From JBBTCJ01 sp038043285 (GTDB taxonomy: Bacteria; Planctomycetota; Phycisphaerae; UBA1845), in contig JBBTCJ010000186.1 in the NCBI GenBank assembly GCA_038043285.1, forward strand, positions 1-20,210: 20,210 bases of DNA. Direction: 5' to 3'. The notes beneath the pieces are model-generated. The model did no database searches and was not told where the DNA came from. It saw only the letters and a list, made by a program, of their open reading frames with translations. The position numbers were made by a program, and so were the translations under genes. Below, in pieces: positions 14,690-20,210 of this stretch (position 1 is the stretch's first letter; the number at the start of each line of letters is the position of its first letter).

Positions 14690-16435
14690 TCAACCGCTTC
14701 CGCTCCCTGACGGTCGAACGGTTCCTTCGACGTAGGGCGCATACTCGGGGAACCACATGGCCTCGTCGATCTTCCGCTCGATGGCGTCGTCGGGCATCAG
14801 GCGTCCAAGGCGCAGGTCACGGGCCTCGCGAATCACGGCGCAGGCGATCTTCTTGCTTACGTAGCGCAATTCGCTCTGGTCGGGGTAGATCGCGCCGCGA
14901 TCGAGGCGGTCAGGCCGAAGGCACTCCGCCAAGGTTCTGGCGGCCACCAGGAACATCGAGTCGGTGACCTCTCTGGCTTCGGCCACGATGCAGCCGAGTC
15001 CGACGCCGGGAAAGATGAAGACGTTGTTGCCCTGACCGACGACATGGGTGCGGCCGTTGTGTTGCACAGGCTCGAAGGGGCTTCCGGTGGCGAGGATCGC
15101 TCGTCCGTCGGTCCAGCGGATGGCCTCCGCGGGGGTGCATTCCGCCTTCGACGTGGGATTGCTGAAGGGGAAGATGACCGGATGCTCGACGTGCTTGGCC
15201 ATTTCGCGAATGACTTCTTCGGTGAACACGCCGCTCTTGGCCGTCGTTCCCACGAGCATTGTCGGCTTGACGCGGCGGACGACCTCGAGGAGGTCGATGC
15301 GCCCGTCGGTGCTGAAGCCGTAGTGCTTCATGCCTTCGGCGCCCAGGGCAAAGGCCTGCTTATGGGCGGATTGGCTCATGCGTCCGGCATAGACCAAGCC
15401 CTGGGAGTCGAGGAACACCTGGGCAAGGTGCAGCGTTCGCTCGTCGGCGCCTTCGGATTTCATGGCCGTCTCGACGAGTCTTCCGATGCCCACGCCGGCC
15501 GCGCCCGCGCCCATGTAGACGATTCGCTGCTCGCCCAGGCGCTGCTTGGTGATTCGCAAAGCTCCGTACATGCCCGCGAGTGCGACCGCGGAGGTTCCCT
15601 GAATGTCGTCGTTGAAACTGGTGACGCGCTTGCGGTAGCGGTCGAGCACCATGAAGGCGATGTCCTTGTGGAAATCCTCCCATTGCAGAAGGGCCTTGGG
15701 GAACACGTCGCGGACGGCCTCGACAAAGGCTTCGATGAACTGGTCGTACGCCGCCCCGCGGAGGCGACGGTGCGGATAGCCCATGTACAGAGGGTCGTTG
15801 AGCAGCTCGACGTTGTCCGTGCCCGCGTCGAGGCTGATGGGGAGCGTGTGCCTGGGGGGGATGCCGGCGGCGGCGCAGTACAACGCGACCTTGCCGACGG
15901 AGATGCCGATGCCTCCGGCGCCTTGATCGCCCAGGCCGAGGATCCGCTCGTTGTCCGTGGCGACGATCAGGCGGATGTCCTTGTGCACCGAGTTACGCAG
16001 CAGCTGCGGAATCCGGTTGAGGTCGTCCGGAGTGATCCAGATGCCGCGCGGTCGGCGCAGGATGTGGCTGTAGCGCTGACACGCTCGCCCGACCGTGGGG
16101 GTGTAGACGATGGGCATCAACTCCGCCAGGTTCTCGACGAGCACGCGATAGAAGAGGGTTTCGTTTCGATCCTGCAGCGCGGCGAGGCCGATGAACTTTT
16201 CGAGGTCGTCGCTCTTTTCGCGAACGTGCTCCAGTTCGATGGCGACCTGTTCCTCGATGGACCGTTGGCGGTGGGGCACAAGTCCTTCCAGGTGCAGAAC
16301 GCGTCGTTCCTCGGGCGAGAAGGCGGTGTCCTTGTTGTACATGGGATCGCGGAGCAGGTCGGCCCCTTCACAGGGAGGCTTGGCCAGTGACCGCGATTTG
16401 GGTGAAGATTTGGGTGAATCTGAATGTTCTTTCAT
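14690..16435 (-). CDS. maeA: NAD-type malic enzyme (malate dehydrogenase, oxaloacetate-decarboxylating)
   Basis: The enzyme oxidatively decarboxylates malate to pyruvate in the cytosol. It is 581 aa, a normal length for the large (SfcA/MaeA-like and eukaryotic-like) class. Visible motifs are MPIVYTPTVG with catalytic Tyr111, GLGDQGAGGIGISVGKVALY with Lys182, and SLDAGTDN. The metal-binding acidic pair Glu253-Asp254 lies in QWEDF, and a further Asp in FNDDIQGTSAVALAG (about 274-288). The Rossmann dinucleotide loop is MGAGAAGVGIG (308-318). NFVFIFPG-type and AILATGSPF motifs also fit. About 25 N-terminal residues rich in Ser/Pro/Lys precede the domain. The ATG at 16435 has AGGAA 8 nt upstream. 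Coenzyme preference for NAD+ is inferred from the class. It diverges from a methyltransferase gene across 133 nt. Confidence 0.95.
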   Translation of the reverse strand: MKEHSDSPKSSPKSRSLAKPPCEGADLLRDPMYNKDTAFSPEERRVLHLEGLVPHRQRSIEEQVAIELEHVREKSDDLEKFIGLAALQDRNETLFYRVLVENLAELMPIVYTPTVGRACQRYSHILRRPRGIWITPDDLNRIPQLLRNSVHKDIRLIVATDNERILGLGDQGAGGIGISVGKVALYCAAAGIPPRHTLPISLDAGTDNVELLNDPLYMGYPHRRLRGAAYDQFIEAFVEAVRDVFPKALLQWEDFHKDIAFMVLDRYRKRVTSFNDDIQGTSAVALAGMYGALRITKQRLGEQRIVYMGAGAAGVGIGRLVETAMKSEGADERTLHLAQVFLDSQGLVYAGRMSQSAHKQAFALGAEGMKHYGFSTDGRIDLLEVVRRVKPTMLVGTTAKSGVFTEEVIREMAKHVEHPVIFPFSNPTSKAECTPAEAIRWTDGRAILATGSPFEPVQHNGRTHVVGQGNNVFIFPGVGLGCIVAEAREVTDSMFLVAARTLAECLRPDRLDRGAIYPDQSELRYVSKKIACAVIREARDLRLGRLMPDDAIERKIDEAMWFPEYAPYVEGTVRPSGSGSG

Positions 16436-16568
16436 GGTTCGGGTTCCTGGGGGCGCGAGACGCTACCCCTTCACCGGAGCCGCGTCCAGAGCCTACGTCC
16501 ACCGAAACGACGTGCAAGACCCGTGCCGAAACGTGGACCGGCAGCCGATTCCGGCTAGGCTACGCGGC

Positions 16569-17198
16569 GTGTCTGAACGGCGACGCCATCCTGCCACCCG
16601 GCCCGACTCCTACGCCACGTCTCGTTTCGAGGAGATGTACGACGGTTCGCCGCCCTGGGAGACGGGGCGTCCCCAACCGGCGTTCGTCCGCTTGTTCGAG
16701 CAAGGTCTCATCGGCGGCGAGGTGCTCGACGTCGGTTGCGGGACGGGCGAGAACGCGATCTTCTTTGCCCAACGCGGGTTGAACGTAACCGGCGTGGACG
16801 CCGTTGAGAAGGCCATCGAGAGTGCCCGATGCAAGGCGCGGGATCGCGGCGTGAACATCCCGTTCCTGGTCCACGACGCTCTTGATCTTCTGTCGCTGAA
16901 CAAGACGTTCGACACCGTCATCGACTCCGGGTTGTTCCATTGCTTTTCCGATCACCAGCGAATCGCCTACGTCAACGGTCTTGGTGGGGTGCTTCGTGCC
17001 GGGGGGTTGTACCTGTTGATGTGCTTCTCCGAGCACGAGACGCGCGAAGGCGGACCCCGGCGCGTGACCCAGGCGGAGCTTCGGCAAGTATTCGTGCGCG
17101 GGTGGAGTGTCGAGCGTGTCGAACCCGCGACGTTCGAGGCCGCAACGCTTTTCGACGGCGGTGCGAAGGCCTGGCTGGCCATCATCCGCCGCGCCTGA
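16569..17198 (+). CDS. Class I SAM-dependent methyltransferase
   Basis: The protein is 209 aa. It starts SYATSRFEEMYDGSPPWETGRPQPAF, the usual lead of a thiopurine-methyltransferase/TehB-like group (FDALY.G.PPWDIGRPQPA). Motif I is VLDVGCGTGENAIFFAQRG, followed by VTGVDAVEKAIE and DTVIDSGLFHCFSD. The C-terminal MCFSEHE...GPRRVTQAELRQVF and GWSVERVEPATFE match the same group. The start is uncertain. GTG 16569 lets the conserved PPWETG region be preceded by the expected residues. The ATG at 16635 would remove them and has GAGGAG with no spacing. The frame is open further upstream, antisense to the malic enzyme gene, and was cut there. The substrate is unknown. The gene is monocistronic, with the next gene 70 nt downstream carrying its own promoter-like element. 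Confidence 0.87.
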   Translation: MSERRRHPATRPDSYATSRFEEMYDGSPPWETGRPQPAFVRLFEQGLIGGEVLDVGCGTGENAIFFAQRGLNVTGVDAVEKAIESARCKARDRGVNIPFLVHDALDLLSLNKTFDTVIDSGLFHCFSDHQRIAYVNGLGGVLRAGGLYLLMCFSEHETREGGPRRVTQAELRQVFVRGWSVERVEPATFEAATLFDGGAKAWLAIIRRA

Positions 17199-17229
17199 GC
17201 AACTCAGGTCTCCCACGGATCATTGAGAA

Positions 17230-17258
17230 TCGACGATTCCCAGGCATCGGTGTAGCAT
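17230..17258 (+). promoter_or_regulatory. Promoter placed for a nearly leaderless mRNA
   Basis: TCGACG (17230-17235, four of six matches to the -35), a 17-nt spacer and TAGCAT (17253-17258) end 10 nt before the ATG at 17269. The predicted leader is about 4 nt. No Shine-Dalgarno sequence is present. Confidence 0.42.
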
Positions 17259-17268
17259 CCGCCCGAAC

Positions 17269-18102
17269 ATGGCCCTTCAATCCGCCACGCAGCGGAAGTT
17301 ATTGATCAGTTTTATCCTTTCCATCGCCGCCTGCGGACTGGTTGGGATCTACTGCCTCTTGCAGGGGCAGATGGGCAACCTGGAATGGCGAATCCTCGGA
17401 ACGACCTCGCTCGTGGCTGCGGCTTCGATCCTCGGACTTGCCGCTGCGGTCCTTTGGGACCGGAAGCGTTGGCCTCCGCTTGGTCTTCTGGGAATGCTTG
17501 GTCAAGGCCCGGCGCTCGTTTTCGTGTTGCCGCTGGTCTGGCTGGATTGGTCGACCTGGCAGAACTTCCCGGACTGGCGGGACTTCTTCGAGCGCGCCGC
17601 CCCCGTCGCCTGGGTCATCGCCATTGCCCTTCCGCACGTCGGGCTGTTGTCGCTGGGGCGGCTCCATCGGTCCTACGAATGGATCCGGCGGTGGACGGTG
17701 ATCATGATCGCGGCGCTGGGATTGCTCATCATCTACCTGGTTCTCGTCGAACCGAACTACTACTCCATGGAAACCTGGATGCGTCTGGTCGGCATCCTCT
17801 CCATCGGCGTCGTCTGCGGCACGCTTGCAGTTCCCATCCTGCATCGCGTGTCAGCCATCCGTACCCGGGAGGCCGTTCGCACCGTCGAGCTTCGGGTGTC
17901 GTTGACCTGCCCACGTTGCGCCGTTGTGCAGGAGGTTCCCGTGGGACGATCGACATGCGCGCATTGCAGCCTGCGTTTCTCGATCGAGATCGAGGAGGAA
18001 CAGTGTCCGACCTGCGGGTATCCGCTGTACCAGCTCTCCTCCGCCGTATGTCCTGAATGCGGTACGGAAGTGGTCGCTCTTCCGTCGCCGGCGGATGCGT
18101 GA
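17269..18102 (+). CDS. Membrane protein with two C-terminal zinc ribbons
   Basis: The protein is 277 aa with about six hydrophobic segments, near 11-31, 42-62, 78-95, 111-130, 142-160 and 172-192. The C-terminal 70 residues are soluble and carry two zinc ribbons. The first is CPRC-X12-CAHC (Cys214, 217, 230, 233). The second is CPTCGYPLYQLSSAVCPECG (Cys246, 249, 261, 264), a form frequent in planctomycete membrane proteins. Its role is unknown, and the ribbons may mediate protein contacts on the cytosolic face. Start ATG 17269 has no Shine-Dalgarno sequence; a promoter-like element 10 nt upstream suggests a nearly leaderless mRNA. A pair of facing palindromic repeats follows 22 nt after the stop codon. 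Confidence 0.8.
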   Translation: MALQSATQRKLLISFILSIAACGLVGIYCLLQGQMGNLEWRILGTTSLVAAASILGLAAAVLWDRKRWPPLGLLGMLGQGPALVFVLPLVWLDWSTWQNFPDWRDFFERAAPVAWVIAIALPHVGLLSLGRLHRSYEWIRRWTVIMIAALGLLIIYLVLVEPNYYSMETWMRLVGILSIGVVCGTLAVPILHRVSAIRTREAVRTVELRVSLTCPRCAVVQEVPVGRSTCAHCSLRFSIEIEEEQCPTCGYPLYQLSSAVCPECGTEVVALPSPADA

Positions 18103-18123
18103 AGAACAACTGATACGGGTCGA

Positions 18124-18157
18124 TGCCCCATCCATCGCGATGCGATGGGTGGGGGAC
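18124..18157. repeat. Palindromic intergenic repeat, copy B (inverted relative to copy A)
   Basis: It begins TGCCCCATCC and ends GGGTGGGGGAC, with the stem CATCGC-gat-GCGATG at its centre. Read on the other strand it matches the copy at 13119-13155 closely. One stem pair is changed on both sides (T:A to A:T), so pairing is kept. Confidence 0.65.
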
Positions 18158-18197
18158 GGACCGGTTGGCGAACCCGATGGTCATCCCGATGGAAATT

Positions 18198-18233
18198 GTC
18201 CCCACCCTTACCTGGCGGAAAGGATGGGGCACC
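18198..18233. repeat. Palindromic intergenic repeat, copy C (same orientation as copy A)
   Basis: It begins GTCCCCACCCTT and ends AAGGATGGGGCACC, with a more diverged apical stem CCTT-a-CC...GG-a-AAGG. It faces copy B across 40 nt, so 18124-18233 as a whole is an inverted repeat with outer ends TGCCCCATCC and GGATGGGGCA. Confidence 0.6.
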
Positions 18234-18314
18234 CCGCACGGAAACGACCAGACCGCTCCATCCTGTCGCGGCTCTGATCAAACGACGGCTTTTCAAACAC
18301 GTTCTTAGACCCAC

Positions 18315-19949
18315 TTAGCGTCCCGCGATGGCGGCGGCCGTGGCGTCGAGGGTTGCGGGGGTTTCGTGCAGGGAGGTCGAAACGGCGGGGGTAAGTTCGC
18401 GGCGGGTGCGAAGCCAATCGTTCAACCGATCCGCGTCGACGGGGTGGTTGCCGAACAGTCCGACCTCGATGGCGGCGGCCGCATTGCCTAAATAGGCGGC
18501 CTGCATCAGATTTCCACCCGCGGCCAAGCCAAGCGTGGAAGCGGCCAACAGCGCGTCGCCGCAGCCCAGATGATCCACCGCGTGGTCGGCGAGAGCGGGG
18601 AGCAGTTCGCTCTTGAGCCGGGCGGACCATTCGGGCGTGTCACGGCGCTGATTCTGGCGTTCAAAGACCAACATGCCGCGTTTTTCCAGGGTAATGAAGA
18701 TGTGCCTGGCTTGAGTTTCTTGCAGGGTCCGCCAGGCGAGCGTGGAGAGTCCCGAATCGTGGTCGTTGAGCATGGCCCGGACTTCGCGCTCGGTCGGGCA
18801 GAGCAGGTCGGCGTGGCGAAAGTTGAGCAGATTGGCGCGTCCCCCGCTGACGTCGGCGGTGATCGTTCGGACGTTCTGGCGCAGCGTCGGCAACACCCGC
18901 GAGAGCAACGAGCCGGTGATCATCCCGTAGCCGAAGTCGCAGAGGATGACGGCGTCGACGACCTTGGATTGTTGTTCGAGGATGGTGGCGGCCTGTCGTT
19001 CGGCCAGCGAGTCGAGCGGGATTCGCTGCGCACGATCGACCTTGAAGAGTTTGGTGTCCTCCGCCAGAAAGCGGGTTTTTTGCACCAACGCGGGTCGGCA
19101 CTGGATGAGCCGGCAATCGACACCCTCGGATTCGAGAACTTTGAGGGCGGTTTTCTGATCCGGATGGTCCGGGGCGGCCCCGGCACTGAGCAAGAAAGCC
19201 TTGGCCCCAAGGGCGGCGGCGTGGCGGGCGACGATGGCGGCGCCGCCGACGTATTGGCGCTCGTCGCGCTGGGCCAGCGTGAGCATAGGCCCCTCGCCCG
19301 CGACGCCGATGGCATCGCACAGGACGTAGCGATCGAGAATGACGTCTCCGACGACGAGCACGTGCAGGTCACGGAACCGCCGCAGCAACCCGGTCAGCGT
19401 GTTCAGCGTGACGTCGTGGGCCGCGCACAGGCTGCGAAGACGATGGGCATGGGCTTCGCCTGTGCGTGGCATCTTGCCGATCAAGTCGGTGGAGCTGAAG
19501 ACGATCTCGCCGCTGGAGAAGATCAGTCGCCCGCCGTAGCGTTCGACGACGGATTTCTCCGCGAGGAATCCGGGATCGGTCGATCCCTCGTACTCGCGAC
19601 CTTTGACGTAGGCGTCGGGGCGAACCTGGTCGAGCAGCTCCGCCGCCGTCGGCGCGGCGTTCACGTAGACGTAGTCGACGAACATCAACGCAGCCAGGTT
19701 CTCCGCGCGGAGATCCTGGGGGATGTAGGGTCGCTGGCTGCCCTTGTTGACGTCCAGGTCGCCGGTGAGCGACACGATCAGCACGTCGCCCTGCTTGCGG
19801 GCAAATTCGAGATAGCGAACGTGGCCGGGATGGACGATGTCGAAGCAGCCGTGACATTGGACGATGCTCATGCCCGCGGCGCGGGAGTCGCGGACGACGG
19901 CCAGCAGCGCGTCCAGGTCGAGGATCTTGTGGGCGTAGCTTGTGGACAT
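18315..19949 (-). CDS. Bifunctional cytidylyltransferase-PfkB sugar kinase, HldE-like with reversed domain order
   Basis: The protein is 544 aa. Residues about 5-160 form a nucleotidyltransferase: GCFDIVHPGH (34-43) is the HxGH nucleotide motif, followed by VSLTGDLDVNKG, RAENLAAL, VDYVYV and VKGREYEG. Residues about 190-520 form a ribokinase/PfkB domain: VVGDVILDRYV (199-209), VGGAAIVARHAAALGA and the C-terminal VDHLGCGDALLAA with the catalytic Asp in GCGD (usual form DTTGAGD). In Escherichia coli HldE, which makes ADP-heptose for LPS, the kinase comes first. By homology this protein should phosphorylate and nucleotidylate a sugar, but whether that is a heptose is not shown. ATG 19949 gives MSTSYAHK; an upstream extension to 20126 reads through repeat-like DNA and was rejected. 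GGAA is the only ribosome-binding hint. No partner gene is adjacent. Confidence 0.88.
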   Translation of the reverse strand: MSTSYAHKILDLDALLAVVRDSRAAGMSIVQCHGCFDIVHPGHVRYLEFARKQGDVLIVSLTGDLDVNKGSQRPYIPQDLRAENLAALMFVDYVYVNAAPTAAELLDQVRPDAYVKGREYEGSTDPGFLAEKSVVERYGGRLIFSSGEIVFSSTDLIGKMPRTGEAHAHRLRSLCAAHDVTLNTLTGLLRRFRDLHVLVVGDVILDRYVLCDAIGVAGEGPMLTLAQRDERQYVGGAAIVARHAAALGAKAFLLSAGAAPDHPDQKTALKVLESEGVDCRLIQCRPALVQKTRFLAEDTKLFKVDRAQRIPLDSLAERQAATILEQQSKVVDAVILCDFGYGMITGSLLSRVLPTLRQNVRTITADVSGGRANLLNFRHADLLCPTEREVRAMLNDHDSGLSTLAWRTLQETQARHIFITLEKRGMLVFERQNQRRDTPEWSARLKSELLPALADHAVDHLGCGDALLAASTLGLAAGGNLMQAAYLGNAAAAIEVGLFGNHPVDADRLNDWLRTRRELTPAVSTSLHETPATLDATAAAIAGR

Positions 19950-20210
19950 CGTGGGTTCCGGTAGCCGGGGACGTAACGGTTTTTCGAGTTGTTGGGGATA
20001 TCGGTTGGTCGGTCGTTCCGTCGTCAGGTTTTTCAACCCGCCCCATCGCGGGGATTTGAGAATGCGGGGATCACGGCAGTCCCAAACTTCGCCACCCTCC
20101 GCCCGGCGAAGGGTGTGGCGCCACACCGGGACCGCCCGCCGACGGTCGTGGGCCGGCTAGCCCGCATTTCTCACCAGGTGAGAGCGGGTCGTCAATTTGA
20201 ATTGGCCGTG
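19950..20210. other. Non-coding window end with inverted repeats
   Basis: No gene is supported in these 261 nt. They contain a pair of gcggggat words (about 20048-20071) and a cttcgcc/ggcgaag hairpin (20087-20111). They also hold an exact 16-bp palindrome (20112-20127) and a cccgc...ctcacc-a-ggtgag...gcggg hairpin (20161-20188). Confidence 0.65.
20057..20173. repeat. Possible small inverted-repeat element, with a diverged palindromic repeat inside
   Basis: TGAGAATGCGGGGA (20057-20070) and CCCGCATTTCTCA (20161-20173) are inverted copies differing by one base insertion. Between them CGCCACCCT (20090-20098) and AGGGTGTGGCG (20110-20120) resemble the palindromic repeats at 13119 and 18124. The next stretch, 20112-20127, is a perfect 16-bp palindrome, GGTGTGGC/GCCACACC. 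Being an element with terminal inverted repeats is a guess. Confidence 0.35.

Noticed and set aside
15044..16390. A 448-codon plus-strand frame opposite the malic enzyme
   Set aside because: The malic enzyme has full catalytic motifs on the other strand. The antisense peptide is Gly/Asp/Arg-biased with no domain.
16191..16568. Upstream extension of the methyltransferase over the malic enzyme gene
   Set aside because: The extension is antisense to conserved malic enzyme codons and has no family similarity. GTG 16569 is the most upstream start that keeps family-like residues.
18570..19964. A 464-codon plus-strand frame opposite the HldE-like fusion
   Set aside because: This is a shadow of the conserved minus-strand gene, with composition typical of antisense frames.

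Overview
The window is GC-rich, densely coded bacterial chromosome. The gene content points to the Planctomycetes, probably a Phycisphaerae-like lineage. This is inferred from protein families, since there is no rRNA gene here. The supporting families are the alternative GlmU-type sugar nucleotidyltransferase/acyltransferase, membrane proteins with CPxCGYxL...CPECG zinc ribbons, a small lipoprotein with an FPxSAVVTPPW motif, and a large polytopic protein with a WPAVATEGSDAFDA motif. No tRNA, rRNA, CRISPR, phage or transposase gene was seen.

Layout. Positions 42-2192 encode an MsbA-type ABC exporter carrying a PDZ-like domain in its first periplasmic loop. A promoter and an operator-like dyad precede a tiny cysteine-rich lipoprotein (2383-2622), which ends in a clear terminator. 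Next come a DUF4202 protein and, convergent to it, the GlmU-like enzyme (minus, 3366-4598). The gap from 4599 to 5198 holds what looks like a free-standing structured RNA on the minus strand, with a near-consensus promoter, a long nested rod fold and a terminator. It is followed by a polytopic membrane protein, a lipoprotein and, on the minus strand, a hotdog thioesterase. The block 8000-12821 carries guaB and guaA with two planctomycete-type envelope genes between them. A repeat-bearing gap leads to a short uvrC that lacks the C-terminal helix-hairpin-helix region. Then come a minus-strand NAD-malic enzyme, a divergent SAM methyltransferase and a membrane zinc-ribbon protein. A palindromic repeat pair follows, and last is a minus-strand cytidylyltransferase-PfkB kinase fusion in the reverse of the usual HldE domain order.

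How the genes fit together. guaB and guaA make GMP from IMP. The ABC exporter, the GlmU-like enzyme and the HldE-like fusion all fit envelope glycan or lipopolysaccharide supply, but they are not an operon. Most genes appear to be transcribed singly. Several lack a Shine-Dalgarno sequence and instead have a -10-like hexamer 8-10 nt before the start codon, suggesting leaderless or nearly leaderless mRNAs. The most novel-looking items are the minus-strand structured RNA (about 4672-4907), the PDZ-bearing ABC exporter, and a family of short palindromic repeats with a compensatory stem change.
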